Source of the DNA: Lachnospiraceae bacterium A4
GTDB lineage: Bacteria > Bacillota > Clostridia > Lachnospirales > Lachnospiraceae
DNA: 64,000 nt
NCBI GenBank assembly: GCA_000403215.2
Contig: KE159563.1
Location: 1 to 64,000 of the forward strand
Direction of reading: 5' to 3'
How positions within the stretch are numbered: position 1 is the first letter of the stretch; each line of letters starts with the position of its first letter. Positions 1 to 8,177 of the stretch are shown piece after piece. Under the pieces are notes generated by a model. That model searched no databases and was not told where the DNA came from. It saw only the letters and a program-made list of their open reading frames with translations. A program made the position numbers and the translations under genes.

Positions 1-261
1 CTGCCGGATAAAGTACACCCGCACCAGCTCCGGCATACACGCGCGATCCATCTGTATCGGAGCGGAATGCCATTGAACATACTGAGCGAATTTTTGGGGC
101 ACTGCTCAGAGGAAACTACACGCATTTATGCATATGCCGACACCGAAATGAAACGGGAAGCAATCAATAAGGCAACTGCAGATATAGCCGTGCCTGAAGA
201 AAAACCAATCTGGGACGAAACAGACGAGGAAACATTTCGTAAGCTGGCCGGCTTGAGATAA
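1..261 (+). CDS. Tyrosine recombinase/integrase, C-terminal part (5' end outside window)
   Basis: The frame is open from base 1, so only the last 86 residues are present. They hold the end of the catalytic domain of a phage-integrase-type recombinase: the HxxR box (HQLRH) at bases 28-42, the hydrophobic stretch ending LGH, and the tyrosine nucleophile in TTRIYAY. This family cuts and rejoins DNA at specific sites to move or resolve mobile elements. The gene reads toward a truncated parA and a perfect palindrome 100 bp further on, which suggests it belongs to an integrated element whose end lies near 380. The exact subfamily cannot be told from this fragment; a Tn554-like or triple-integrase element is one possibility. 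Confidence 0.85.
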   Translation: MPDKVHPHQLRHTRAIHLYRSGMPLNILSEFLGHCSEETTRIYAYADTEMKREAINKATADIAVPEEKPIWDETDEETFRKLAGLR

Positions 262-271
262 CCTAAATATT

Positions 272-346
272 TAGTTATTCCGCTGTTTTTCATAAAATCA
301 CTGTATTTTCTATGAAAGCTTAGAAACTTCGGAATAACTATTTTTT
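272..346 (+). terminator. Long hairpin with T tract after the integrase
   Basis: Outer arms of 11 bp (272-282 and 330-340) are perfectly complementary, an inner 7-bp pair (TTTCATA/TATGAAA) lies within, and six T residues follow at 341-346. The position 11 bp after the integrase stop and the T tract fit a rho-independent terminator. The 69-nt structure is longer than usual, so it might instead, or also, be a folded recombination site. Confidence 0.55.
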
Positions 347-357
347 CGGTATAAGAT

Positions 358-383
358 GCATTATGCCGAATTCGGCATAATGC
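358..383. repeat. 26-bp perfect palindrome at the break in parA
   Basis: Two 13-bp arms meet at a central GAATTC, and the whole 26 bp equals its own reverse complement. It begins exactly where the homology of the neighbouring ParA reading frame stops (after the residues DADA). A perfect palindrome at a gene break next to a recombinase gene is what one expects of an element end or crossover site. That role is inferred. Confidence 0.6.
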
Positions 384-506
384 GTCCGCATCAATCAAAA
401 GCACTTTCTTTCCGGCCTGTGCCAGCCCAATCCCTAAATTGGCACAGGTTGTGGTTTTGCCCACACCTCCCTTTTGATTGGCGATGGCGATGATTTGCGT
501 GTTCAA
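381..506 (-). pseudogene. ParA-family ATPase, truncated after 42 codons
   Basis: The reading frame starts at a TTG (506) six bases after GAGGTG and gives a classic ParA/Soj N-terminus, with the deviant Walker A box KGGVGKTTT near residues 12-20 and the strand ending LLIDADA. Intact ParA proteins then continue with QG/QGNLT and about 200 more residues. Here homology stops at the palindrome, and the frame runs on through unrelated sequence to 126. ParA ATPases segregate plasmids, chromosomes or integrative elements. The fragment is probably the relic of a plasmid or conjugative-element partition gene split by insertion or deletion. Confidence 0.75.
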
Positions 507-552
507 GATAATCACCTCATTTCTAATTCGTTGTGGTTGCTTCTGGAAATAG

Positions 553-593
553 AAAAAGCCGCCACTTCAAAAATTGAAAAGTGACGGCTTTTT
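553..593. terminator. Bidirectional rho-independent terminator
   Basis: Fifteen-base arms (553-567 and 579-593) pair with a single mismatch around an 11-nt loop. The right arm ends in TTTTT and the left begins with AAAAA, so both directions get a U tract. Confidence 0.7.
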
Positions 594-624
594 CTGATCC
601 CGGAATACAGTTCCCCGGAAACGC

Positions 625-654
625 AAAAAGCACCCAGTAAAAAATACTGAGTGC
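625..654 (-). terminator. Rho-independent terminator, minus strand
   Basis: Arms 630-639 (GCACCCAGTA) and 645-654 (TACTGAGTGC) pair with one mismatch. On the minus strand the hairpin is followed by five T residues (625-629). It could stop transcripts that read through rpsI toward parA. Confidence 0.65.
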
Positions 655-679
655 CTGCATTAAAATCATATTCAATTAT

Positions 680-919
680 TCAAATTCAGTCAAACTACGC
701 CAAACTGTTCTCGTATAAATTGAGGGGAGAGAGAGAGTAAAAATCGCCTCTGAAATACCCCGAAATCAGGGCTGTGGTTGTCCTATTTTTTAACCACTAA
801 GCCCGTTTTTTGCCCTCATTTTTGCCGGTTGTCCTATATTTAACCACTAAAAATTGGGTGAAAATGGCTCTCGTTGTGTCAAATCAGGTCAAACTATATC
901 AGCTTGTTTGGGTATAAGA
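680..919. repeat. Second imperfect direct-repeat pair flanking the first
   Basis: The 18-mers at 680-697 and 879-896 match at 15 of 18 positions (TCAAAT then GTCAAACTA), with weaker similarity to about 720 and 919, including a shared GTATAA. They bracket the 777-850 repeats and lie 199 bp apart, an arrangement seen at integration sites. The function is unknown. Confidence 0.4.
777..850. repeat. Pair of 24-bp near-identical direct repeats
   Basis: Copies at 777-800 and 827-850 share GGTTGTCCTAT and TTTAACCACTAA and differ only in the A/T core. They lie 50 bp apart. They do not code for anything recognisable and could be binding sites or attachment-site relics. Confidence 0.6.
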
Positions 920-953
920 AAACCCCGGAAAACCTTGATTTTCCGGGGTTTTT
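919..953. terminator. Terminator of the rplM-rpsI operon
   Basis: Arms 921-932 and 939-950 form a perfect 12-bp hairpin (AACCCCGGAAAA paired with its complement) around a 6-nt loop, flanked by T tracts on both strands. It sits 31 bp after the rpsI stop codon. Confidence 0.85.
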
Positions 954-983
954 GAGCAATTTTGATACGCTCCCGCCAGCCGA

Positions 984-1388
984 TTAACGCTTGCTGAACT
1001 GCGGAGCGCGACGGGCCGCTTTGAGGCCGTATTTCTTTCTCTCCTTCATACGAGGATCACGTGTCAGGAAGCCTTCCTTTTTGAGCACTGGTCTGTAATC
1101 TGCATCTGCCTGCAATAACGCTCTTGAAATTCCGTGTCTGATGGCACCTGCCTGTCCTGTATAGCCGCCGCCCTTTACGTTTACAAGTACATCAAACTTG
1201 TCCACGGTATCGGTTGCTGCCAGAGGCTGACGAACGATCACCTTTAACGTCTCCAGACCAAAATACTCATCAATACCTCTCTTGTTCACTGTAATATTGC
1301 CTGTACCCGGTGTCAGATATACTCTGGCAATTGATTTCTTTCTTCTACCTGTTCCATAATATCTTGAAGCATTTGCTGCTTTTGCCAT
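984..1388 (-). CDS. rpsI: 30S ribosomal protein S9
   Basis: S9 lies in the head of the small subunit, with its C-terminal tail reaching the P-site tRNA. The frame shows [12 protein letters not shown] near the N-terminus, the GGG-GQ-GAIRHGI-RAL core and the basic end RRAPQFSKR that is diagnostic for the family. Two ATGs lie 6 bases apart. The second (1388) is chosen because AGGAGG is 8 bases upstream of it but only 2 from the first. The gene follows rplM by 30 bp, the usual L13-S9 operon. Length 134 residues, normal. Confidence 0.97.
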   Translation of the reverse strand: MAKAANASRYYGTGRRKKSIARVYLTPGTGNITVNKRGIDEYFGLETLKVIVRQPLAATDTVDKFDVLVNVKGGGYTGQAGAIRHGISRALLQADADYRPVLKKEGFLTRDPRMKERKKYGLKAARRAPQFSKR

Positions 1389-1418
1389 TTTCATTTCCTC
1401 CTTTATTCATCACACCGA

Positions 1419-1847
1419 TTAAAATGTCAATGTCTCAGGCTTCTGAGCTGCATGCTTGTGCTCAGGTCCTGCATACACGAAGAGCTTCTTATACATCTCA
1501 CGTCCCAGAGGTCCCTTGGGAAGCATTCCCTTCACTGCGTGCTCAATCACCTCTTCGGGCTTCTTGTTCATCTTTTCTCTCAATGTCGCAGACTTCATGC
1601 CGCCAACGTAATCCGAATGATGATAATAAATTTTCTGGTCGAGCTTCTTGCCTGTCACTGCAATCTTCTCTGCATTGATGATGATCACATAATCACCTGT
1701 ATCCATATGAGGAGTGAAAATAGGCTTGTTCTTTCCTCTCAATACGCTTGCAACCTCTGATGCCAAACGTCCTAATGTCATGTCCGTAGCGTCTACTACA
1801 TACCACTTTCTATCAATTGTAGCTGGGCTAGCCATAAATGTTTTCAT
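1419..1847 (-). CDS. rplM: 50S ribosomal protein L13
   Basis: A large-subunit protein needed early in 50S assembly. The 142 residues are of normal length and carry the family marks RKWYVVDA near the start, GRLAS, the [11 protein letters not shown] strand and the [14 protein letters not shown] loop. The start is preceded by GGAGG with 7 bases between. It is the first gene of the L13-S9 operon, with its own consensus promoter and a leader of about 175 nt. Confidence 0.98.
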   Translation of the reverse strand: MKTFMASPATIDRKWYVVDATDMTLGRLASEVASVLRGKNKPIFTPHMDTGDYVIIINAEKIAVTGKKLDQKIYYHHSDYVGGMKSATLREKMNKKPEEVIEHAVKGMLPKGPLGREMYKKLFVYAGPEHKHAAQKPETLTF

Positions 1848-2023
1848 TATGTTACCTCCATATACTTAGCCTGTCGGCTCTCCTTTGACGGATATTCCTG
1901 TCTGAACCCTTTGATACGGAATGTCCGGCCGTATCATACCTGTCCGCAAGTCACCTAGATACCCGGGCTGACATCATCGTAACTATCGGGGCTTTGATAG
2001 GATACAATCGCATGTCGCCACAT
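1848..2023 (-). ncRNA. Structured 5' leader of rplM (L13 leader candidate)
   Basis: About 175 nt separate the predicted start of transcription (near 2023) from rplM. The leader can form a clear stem TGATACGG/CCGTATCA (about 1912-1940) and further weaker helices. Firmicutes are known to carry an L13 autoregulatory leader upstream of rplM-rpsI. Assignment to that family is an inference from position and structure, not an alignment. Confidence 0.5.
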
Positions 2024-2029
2024 TAAATT

Positions 2030-2058
2030 ATTATATTATACGGTTCCTGGCGTGTCAA
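2030..2058 (-). promoter_or_regulatory. Sigma-A promoter of rplM-rpsI
   Basis: On the minus strand a perfect -35 TTGACA (2053-2058) and a perfect -10 TATAAT (2030-2035) are separated by exactly 17 bases. The promoter sits just after the truA stop codon and gives rplM-rpsI its own strong transcription start. Confidence 0.9.
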
Positions 2059-2076
2059 GTCCTAATTTGCCAAATT

Positions 2077-2826
2077 TTAGCCGTCTAACCCACTAAACGT
2101 ATACTTGACCAGTGTAAGTCCGCAGGCAGGTGCCGTCGGTCCTGCCTGCGCCCGGTCACACGCCTTTAAAATCTCCGGCATGGACTCCGGCGCCAGCCTG
2201 CCCTTTCCCGCCTCAATCAGCGTGCCTGCGATAATGCGTACCATATTGTACAAGAAACCCGAACCCGTCACTCTGATAATAATAAGATCCCCTGACTTCT
2301 CCACGGTACTCTCGTAGATTGTCCTCACGGTCGTCTCCACAGCCGTATGCTCACTGCAAAAACTCTTAAAATCGTGCTCTCCCGTCAAGTAAGCCGCCGC
2401 CTTCTGCATCTGTGACACATCCAGCGGAACATATGTAAAATGCGTGTATAACCTATATACCGGCATCGGAAACGCCCTGTTTAAAATCTTGTATTCATAC
2501 GTTTTCCTGCTTGCCTGATGTCTGGGATGAAACGCGGGCGGTACCTCTCTTGACTCCTGTATGCGTATATCCTCCGGCAGTCTTTGATTCAGCGCATAGG
2601 AGATTTTGTCCGCCGGCATTCTCGCCGCAGTGTCAAACACTGCTGCATTTCCCAGTGCATGTACCCCAGTGTCCGTCCGCGACGCGCCGATAACCCTGAT
2701 CTCTTCTCTTAATAATTCGCTCAGCTTCCCGTTAAGCACACCTTCAACTGTTGTTACATTAGGCTGTAGCTGCCAGCCGTGATAATTTGTGCCATCGTAG
2801 GCAACTGTAAGCATAACCCTCTTCAT
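2077..2826 (-). CDS. truA: tRNA pseudouridine(38-40) synthase
   Basis: TruA converts uridines 38-40 of the tRNA anticodon arm to pseudouridine. The 249 residues are of normal length. The N-terminal strand reads AYDGTNYHGWQ, and the catalytic aspartate is D52 in GASRTDTGVHA. The C-terminal half holds the FLYNMVRIIAGTLIEAG motif of the family. The start follows GGAGG by 8 bases. The gene lies 36 bp after ecfT, the common Firmicute order ecfA1-ecfA2-ecfT-truA-rplM-rpsI. Confidence 0.96.
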   Translation of the reverse strand: MKRVMLTVAYDGTNYHGWQLQPNVTTVEGVLNGKLSELLREEIRVIGASRTDTGVHALGNAAVFDTAARMPADKISYALNQRLPEDIRIQESREVPPAFHPRHQASRKTYEYKILNRAFPMPVYRLYTHFTYVPLDVSQMQKAAAYLTGEHDFKSFCSEHTAVETTVRTIYESTVEKSGDLIIIRVTGSGFLYNMVRIIAGTLIEAGKGRLAPESMPEILKACDRAQAGPTAPACGLTLVKYTFSGLDG

Positions 2827-2862
2827 TGCGTCTGCCTCCTCTACTCATGGACAGCGGCGTGT

Positions 2863-3669
2863 TTATATCGGCAGAAGTTTTCCCAAGACAACGCCCGCCG
2901 CCAGATAGCACAGCACAACCAGATAAGCCATGTAATCTCTTTTCTCATAATGCAGCGGCTTCATCTTTGTGCGGTGTTCTCCCCCTCTGTAACAGCGCGC
3001 CTCCATCGCCATCGCAAGATCGTTCGCACGCCGGAATGCCGATATAAAAAGCGGCACCAATAGCGGCACAAGGCTTTTTGCCTTTCTGATCAGATTTCCG
3101 CTCTCAAAATCCGCACATCTTGCAAGCTGCGCTTTCATGATTTTGTCTGTCTCCTCCATCAAGATTGGTATAAACCGAAGGGCGATCGACATCATCATCG
3201 CAATCTCATGCACTGGCACCTTTAGTTTATTGAGCGGCTTGAGCATCTTTTCAAGTCCATCTGTCAATTGGTTGGGTGTCGTCGTGAGCGTCATCACAGA
3301 TGAACCAATGATCAGCAAGCCAAGCCGTACTGACAACAATACCGCAAGCTTTACCCCCTCCCGCGTGACTGTGAGTTTCCACAGGCTAAAAACTGGCTCG
3401 CCGGGCGTCAGAAACAGATTGAAGATCACTGTAATCGACAGCAGAAAAACAATAGATTTCATTCCTTTGATCATGAACCGGAAGGGCACGCCTGACAATC
3501 TGATCACCAGCGCCAAAAAAAGCGCCGCCGTCACATATCCGCCAACCCCATGAAAGGCAAAGAGTGATATGATAAAAAGAATGGTCGCCCCCAGTTTTAC
3601 CCTTGGGTCCAGTCTGTGAATGACAGAATCCGCCTGATAATATTGTCCTAATGTGATATCCCTGAGCAT
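2863..3669 (-). CDS. ecfT: Energy-coupling factor transporter transmembrane protein EcfT
   Basis: EcfT is the membrane scaffold that couples the two ATPases to exchangeable vitamin- and metal-binding S components. The 268-residue protein starts with the D-VIHRLDPRVKL motif, then has about five hydrophobic segments and a cytoplasmic helical region with ARCADF and A-EARCYRGG, matching the coupling motifs (A-R-G type) of the CbiQ/EcfT family. It follows ecfA2 by 10 bp. No S component is encoded next to it, as expected for a group II, shared module. Confidence 0.94.
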   Translation of the reverse strand: MLRDITLGQYYQADSVIHRLDPRVKLGATILFIISLFAFHGVGGYVTAALFLALVIRLSGVPFRFMIKGMKSIVFLLSITVIFNLFLTPGEPVFSLWKLTVTREGVKLAVLLSVRLGLLIIGSSVMTLTTTPNQLTDGLEKMLKPLNKLKVPVHEIAMMMSIALRFIPILMEETDKIMKAQLARCADFESGNLIRKAKSLVPLLVPLFISAFRRANDLAMAMEARCYRGGEHRTKMKPLHYEKRDYMAYLVVLCYLAAGVVLGKLLPI

Positions 3670-3679
3670 AATCCGACAC

Positions 3680-4531
3680 CTATCTTTCTCTAAAATACGC
3701 TAGTATTTCCTGCTTGGCTTCCTCGATCGTTGTGACCTCATCACCGACATCGTACCCATGTTCGCGCAGTTCCTTCATAATGTAAGTGACCTGCGGCGCC
3801 GCAAGCCCCACGGCTTCAAGCTCGTGATACTGTTTGAACACTTCCCTTGGCTCATCGTCATACATCACACGCCCCTTGTTCATCACAATAATCCTGTCAA
3901 CATATTTCGCCACATCTTCCATACTGTGCGATACCAGAAGTACGGTGATACCTGTCTCTCTTTTCAGCGCTGCAATCTGGTCAAGAATCTCATCCCGCCC
4001 CTTTGGGTCCAGCCCTGCTGTCGGCTCGTCCAAGACCAGCACCTCCGGCTTCATTGCCAGAACGCCTGCAATTGCAACCCGTCTTTTCTGTCCGCCGGAC
4101 AAGTCAAAGGGCGACTGGTAAAAATACGCATCCTCCAGCCCCACAAGCTTCAACGCCGCATACGCCCTCAGCTCGGTCTCTTTTTTGGTTAATCCTAGGT
4201 TTTTGGGGCCAAAGCACACGTCGGAAAACACATCTGTCTCAAACAACTGATGCTCTGGATACTGAAAGACAAGCCCGACCTTGCTGCGCAGCTTCTTTTT
4301 GTCAAATCCCTCAGAATCAATATCCTCCCCATTAAAATAGACTGCCCCCGAAGTGGCCTTCATCAGCCCGTTCAGATGCTGCACCAAGGTCGATTTGCCA
4401 GAGCCAGTATGACCAATCAAACCAATAAATTGTCCGTCTGGTATCACCAGACTGATATTGTCCAAAGCCCTGACAGCCATGGCAGTATCTTCTCCGTATA
4501 TATGACTTACTTTATCCAATATAATAGGCAT
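3680..4531 (-). CDS. ecfA2: Energy-coupling factor transporter ATPase EcfA2
   Basis: One of two ABC ATPases that power ECF-type vitamin uptake. In 283 residues it has Walker A GHTGSGKS (40-47), a Q-loop in VFQYPEHQLF, the signature LSGGQ (144-148), Walker B VLVLDEP and the switch histidine in LLVSHSMED. The FETDV-SDV-FGPKNLG segment is typical of EcfA subunits. The start has AAGGGGCG 6 bases upstream. It lies 34 bp after ecfA1 and 10 bp before ecfT. Confidence 0.95.
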   Translation of the reverse strand: MPIILDKVSHIYGEDTAMAVRALDNISLVIPDGQFIGLIGHTGSGKSTLVQHLNGLMKATSGAVYFNGEDIDSEGFDKKKLRSKVGLVFQYPEHQLFETDVFSDVCFGPKNLGLTKKETELRAYAALKLVGLEDAYFYQSPFDLSGGQKRRVAIAGVLAMKPEVLVLDEPTAGLDPKGRDEILDQIAALKRETGITVLLVSHSMEDVAKYVDRIIVMNKGRVMYDDEPREVFKQYHELEAVGLAAPQVTYIMKELREHGYDVGDEVTTIEEAKQEILAYFRER

Positions 4532-4565
4532 GTAATCCGCCCCTTCTCTTTCTAATCTGATGCCG

Positions 4566-5420
4566 CTATCGTCTGCATTGGTCTAGCGCCTCGCGAAATT
4601 CACGGTTTGTCAGTACCCCCTTGGGCATGCGAAGCCCTTCTTTTGCCAGTTCATACGCCAGCAATGTCACCTGCGGCACATCGAGCCGCAGTTCTTTTAA
4701 CTTCTCCACCTCGGAAAAAACTTCTCTCGGGGTGCCCTGTATGGCCACTTTTCCCTGATCCATCACATAGACCTTGTCGGCATAGATAACCTCCTCCATA
4801 TAATGTGTGATGAGTATGACTGTAATATGCTCGACGTCATTCAATGCCCTCACTGCACGAAGCACTTCCTTGCGCCCTTTGGGATCTAACATTGCTGTCG
4901 GCTCGTCCAATACAATGCATTTGGGATGCATGGCGATCACGCCCGCAATGGATACTCTCTGCTTCTGCCCGCCGGAGAGCTTGTTGGGTGAAAACTTGCG
5001 AAACTGGTACATGCCGACTGCCTTTAGGCTCTCTTCCACACGCTCCCATATTTCCTTTGTCGGCACCCCCATATTTTCAGGACCAAAGCCCACATCCTCC
5101 TCGACAATCTGGCCAATGATCTGATTGTCTGGATTTTGAAATACCATGCCGGCTGTCTGGCGGATATCCCATACATACTTTTCTTCTTTGGTATCCTTCC
5201 CATCAACCCACACCGTTCCCTCCGAGGGATACAGGATAGCATTCAGATGCTTTGCCAGCGTCGATTTGCCAGAACCATTGTGCCCCAGCACTGCCACGAA
5301 GTCGCCTTGTTCAATATCAAGATCGACATCGTCCACAGCGGTTGTGATGCCTTCTACATTTCCTTCTTCGTCCCGCCTGATATACTCATACACCAGATCT
5401 CTGACTTTAATGATCCCCAT
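4566..5420 (-). CDS. ecfA1: Energy-coupling factor transporter ATPase EcfA1
   Basis: Partner ATPase of EcfA2. From the ATG at 5420 (GGAGG 6 bases upstream) the protein has 284 residues. An in-frame GTG 21 bases earlier lacks a binding site and is rejected. Walker A is GHNGSGKS (46-53), the Q-loop VFQNPDNQ is near 93-100, the signature LSGGQKQR near 148-155, Walker B CIVLDEP near 168-174, and the switch histidine is in ILITHYMEE. It starts the ecfA1-ecfA2-ecfT-truA run, 29 bp after the DnaJ-like gene. Confidence 0.95.
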   Translation of the reverse strand: MGIIKVRDLVYEYIRRDEEGNVEGITTAVDDVDLDIEQGDFVAVLGHNGSGKSTLAKHLNAILYPSEGTVWVDGKDTKEEKYVWDIRQTAGMVFQNPDNQIIGQIVEEDVGFGPENMGVPTKEIWERVEESLKAVGMYQFRKFSPNKLSGGQKQRVSIAGVIAMHPKCIVLDEPTAMLDPKGRKEVLRAVRALNDVEHITVILITHYMEEVIYADKVYVMDQGKVAIQGTPREVFSEVEKLKELRLDVPQVTLLAYELAKEGLRMPKGVLTNREFREALDQCRR

Positions 5421-5449
5421 TCTAATCCTCCATGACGCCACCGCGCAGT

Positions 5450-6133
5450 TTATTTTTTGCGCACATTGTCTTCCTGTATTTTCTGCTGCATAAACGCCTG
5501 ATAAAGCTTTCTGCGCTGCAGCACTTCTTTATGCTCTTGATCCAGTTGAATCTGTCTCTTGATCGTCTCCGCAAGCCAGATTGCCCGAATCTTTTCCAGC
5601 ACTTCCTCCTCCTTGCTCCTGGAGGTTCCTGTCATCTTATCGGTATATTCTTTACCGTAAAGCTGTGTCTGCTGCTGCCGCTTCTTATTCGTCTTGTATT
5701 CCTCGTCCCATTTCTGGAGTTTTTCCCGTTCTTTTTCCTTTTCCTTTTGTCTTTTATAACTGGCTTTTGCCGAAGCCGTACTTGCATAAACCTTTGCTGG
5801 TCTTGCGCTGGCTGGATTCGCTGTATAGGCAGCTGCCCCCATCGGACTTGCAGCAAACGGCGTATTGTACTGCCAGCCTCCAGTATTGCTGCCTGCTGGC
5901 TGTGCTTTGGCTGTGGATGGCTGTACGGTATTTGGATTGTTGATCAAATACTCGTATGCATCCTGCACTTTGATATAATATTCTTTTGTATCTCCATCTG
6001 GATTTGCATCTGGATGATACAGTTTTGCCTTATACCGGTATGCTCTTTTAATCTGTTCCTCCGAGGCATTCTCGCCAATGCCCAGAAAGTAACATGCTTC
6101 TCTCCTTGTCATCTTGCCTTTTTGATTCATCAT
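5450..6133 (-). CDS. J-domain (DnaJ-like) protein of unknown role
   Basis: The N-terminal 60 residues form a J domain, with the HPD tripeptide in [13 protein letters not shown], the motif that stimulates Hsp70 ATPases. The rest is alanine-, glutamine- and lysine-rich, ending in charged helices rich in E, K and R that look like a coiled coil. There is no G/F region or zinc-finger domain, so this is not DnaJ itself but a specialised co-chaperone. The chosen ATG (6133) follows GAGAGGGA by 8 bases. Similar small J proteins sit at this place, between rplQ and ecfA1, in Lachnospiraceae. Its client is unknown. Confidence 0.8.
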   Translation of the reverse strand: MMNQKGKMTRREACYFLGIGENASEEQIKRAYRYKAKLYHPDANPDGDTKEYYIKVQDAYEYLINNPNTVQPSTAKAQPAGSNTGGWQYNTPFAASPMGAAAYTANPASARPAKVYASTASAKASYKRQKEKEKEREKLQKWDEEYKTNKKRQQQTQLYGKEYTDKMTGTSRSKEEEVLEKIRAIWLAETIKRQIQLDQEHKEVLQRRKLYQAFMQQKIQEDNVRKK

Positions 6134-6205
6134 ATACACATCCCTCTCAATAATCCCACTACACTTCCCGTGCACAGACTATTAAAATTCAGTTACACTG
6201 GTCGT

Positions 6206-6246
6206 CATTCAGAAATATAAGAGCACAACTCCTATATTTCTGAATG
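6206..6246. repeat. 14-bp perfect inverted repeat between rplQ and the J-protein gene
   Basis: Arms 6206-6219 and 6233-6246 (CATTCAGAAATATA and its complement) are perfect, with a 13-nt spacer, and one more base pair can form outside. No T tract follows on either strand, so it is not an ordinary terminator. An operator or an RNA processing stem are both possible. Confidence 0.65.
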
Positions 6247-6273
6247 ATTACCAATTTCATGATAAATTATGCC

Positions 6274-6300
6274 AAAAACGCCCCCAAAGGCTGGGAGCGC
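6274..6300 (-). terminator. Terminator after rplQ
   Basis: On the minus strand CGCTCCC pairs with GGGGGCG (with one G-T pair) around a short loop, followed by TTTTT (6274-6278). It lies 27 bp past the rplQ stop and would end, fully or partly, the long ribosomal transcript. Confidence 0.7.
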
Positions 6301-6326
6301 ATCTGCATACAAAATACGGTTTTCTA

Positions 6327-6869
6327 TTATACAAACTCAAGCACTACCTGCATAGCACCGTCGCCCTTACGCTGACCAATTTTGATGATTCTGGTATATC
6401 CGCCGTTGCGTCCGGTATACTTGGGTGCAATTTCATCAAATAACTTTGCTACAAGGTCAATTTCCTTCGTATTCTTCTTTTTGCCAGCATTCTTTGTAGG
6501 AACTTCCTTTACACTGTACAATACTTTCAGCATCTGCCGTCTCGCATGAAGTCTTGAGGGCTGATCTTTCTTGATCTCCTTCTCCACCTCATCATAGATG
6601 GTCACTTTCTTGCCATCTTTTACCTCTTTGACTCTCTTGCCATCAGCATCTTTTCTGGGAACTTTTGCTGTGACTTTCACCATGTCAAAGTTATCTTTTT
6701 CCTTGACTGCCAATGCAATCAGTCCTTCAACGATCTTCTGGACTTCCTTTGCTCTAGCCTCTGTCGTGATGATCCTGCCGTCCTTGCTTGCAACTAATGA
6801 TGTCACCTGACCTCTTAATAATGCTTTTCTCTGATCTGATGTTCTTCCGAGTTTTCTATAACCTGCCAT
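6327..6869 (-). CDS. rplQ: 50S ribosomal protein L17, with an internal insertion
   Basis: L17 lies near the peptide exit tunnel. The N-terminal part ([18 protein letters not shown], then [11 protein letters not shown]) and the C-terminal part ([21 protein letters not shown], ending VVLEFV) are standard. Most bacterial L17 proteins have about 115-130 residues. This one has 180, because a lysine-rich segment of about 55 residues (roughly 65-125) is inserted between them. The start has AAGGAG 6 bases upstream. It closes the alpha operon after rpoA. Confidence 0.96.
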   Translation of the reverse strand: MAGYRKLGRTSDQRKALLRGQVTSLVASKDGRIITTEARAKEVQKIVEGLIALAVKEKDNFDMVKVTAKVPRKDADGKRVKEVKDGKKVTIYDEVEKEIKKDQPSRLHARRQMLKVLYSVKEVPTKNAGKKKNTKEIDLVAKLFDEIAPKYTGRNGGYTRIIKIGQRKGDGAMQVVLEFV

Positions 6870-7052
6870 AATAGGCTCCTTTCATTGTGAGGACACATCA
6901 CCTACAAGCTTATGTAGGCTACCCTCATTGGTGGAACAAATGACAACGCCCTTTGGACTTACTTATCAAATGTTAGTTTATAATTTCCATCTTTGAGCAC
7001 AGGCGCGAACCCTTTGGCATTACCGCCCCTGCATTTTATTCAAACTTACTGC

Positions 7053-8018
7053 TCACTCATCAATCGGACTAAGCTGTAAGCCTAACTCCTTTAACTTCGC
7101 CAATACCTCGTCCAACGACTTCCGTCCCAGATTCCGGACTTTCATCATATCCTCCGGCGTGCGGTTTGTCAACTCCTCAACGGTATTGATGCCTGCTCTC
7201 TTTAAGCAGTTGAATGAACGAACAGACAGCTCCAGCTCGTCGATATTCATCTCGAGCACCTTCTCCTTCTCGTCATCCTCTTTCTCGATCATGACCTCTG
7301 CATTCTTTGCATTCTCAGAGAGGTTGATGAACAATTTCAAATGCTCACTCAGCACCTTCGCTGCCAGACTGACTGCCTCGTCGGGCGCAAGCGTCGCATC
7401 TGTATATACATCTAAAGTCAGCTTATCATAGTCTGTAACCTGACCTACACGGGTATTTTCTACGGTAACATTTACTCTTTCTACAGGAGTGTATATAGAA
7501 TCCACTGCTATGACACCGATTGGCAAATCCTCGCTCTTATTTTTATCCGCGCTGATATAGCCCCTACCCTTTGTAATGATTATTTCCATGTAAAGTTTAC
7601 TGTCTTTGCTACCGTTTAATGTAGCGATCACCTGATCTGGATTCATGATCTCGATATCCTGATCGACCTGAATATCCGACGCCCTGACAACACCTTCACC
7701 TTCGAAATCAATAATTGCCTTTTTAACTTCATCAGTTTCGCAGCTATTTTTGATCGCCAAGCTTTTCAGATTCATAATGATCTCTGTCACATCTTCCTTC
7801 ACGCCCGGAATCGAGCTGAATTCGTGTAACACGCCATCAATTTTCACCTGACTTACAGCTGCACCGGGTAAGGAAGCAAGCATAATTCTTCTAAGAGAAT
7901 TACCCAGTGTAATTCCGTATCCTCTCTCCAAAGGCTCTACTATAAACTTACCATACCTTTTGTCTTCAGAGATTTCTGCCACTTCAATATTTGGACTGTC
8001 AAAATCAAATGCCAACAC
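7053..8018 (-). CDS. rpoA: DNA-directed RNA polymerase subunit alpha
   Basis: Alpha dimerises to nucleate RNA polymerase assembly, and its C-terminal domain binds UP elements and activators. The GTG at 8018 is chosen because AGGAGGG lies 8 bases upstream, giving 321 residues. An ATG 66 bases earlier has no such site. The N-terminal domain includes [16 protein letters not shown]-like and [18 protein letters not shown] motifs. The linker is acidic, and the C-terminal domain has [20 protein letters not shown] and [11 protein letters not shown]. The gene lies between rpsD and rplQ. Confidence 0.97.
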   Translation of the reverse strand: MLAFDFDSPNIEVAEISEDKRYGKFIVEPLERGYGITLGNSLRRIMLASLPGAAVSQVKIDGVLHEFSSIPGVKEDVTEIIMNLKSLAIKNSCETDEVKKAIIDFEGEGVVRASDIQVDQDIEIMNPDQVIATLNGSKDSKLYMEIIITKGRGYISADKNKSEDLPIGVIAVDSIYTPVERVNVTVENTRVGQVTDYDKLTLDVYTDATLAPDEAVSLAAKVLSEHLKLFINLSENAKNAEVMIEKEDDEKEKVLEMNIDELELSVRSFNCLKRAGINTVEELTNRTPEDMMKVRNLGRKSLDEVLAKLKELGLQLSPIDE

Positions 8019-8177
8019 TGTAAATACCCTCCTTTTATGAATGTGATGATAAAGTGCAACAATAGAAAGTACACAAACGCGCACTTCCTACTGTCAAAAT
8101 CTTATTTTCTGCCTATATGCACTTCATGACATAACGATACTTATTCCTGTCATGCCCCAAAGCACAGCGCCGTCAAA

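Larger units (their letters stand above)
507..983. other. Gene-free 477-bp stretch with terminators and direct repeats
   Basis: No credible coding frame is present. It holds the parA ribosome binding site, two hairpin terminators (553-593, 630-654), two pairs of imperfect direct repeats (777-800/827-850 and 680-720/879-919) and the terminator of the rplM-rpsI operon at its right end. The region looks like the scarred boundary between a mobile element and the conserved ribosomal block. Confidence 0.6.

Noticed and set aside
126-380. Continuation of the parA frame past the palindrome to base 126
   Set aside because: This part shows no ParA homology and lies antisense to the integrase end; it is fused only by chance after the break.
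5432-6220. Long plus-strand open frame of 262 codons opposite the J-protein gene
   Set aside because: It has no ribosome binding site, its composition (C, F, L, I rich) is that of an antisense shadow of a lysine-rich gene, and the minus-strand frame has a clear J domain.
8019-8084. 22 extra codons in front of rpoA
   Set aside because: No ribosome binding site precedes the upstream ATG, while AGGAGGG stands 8 bases before the GTG that matches usual RpoA N-termini.
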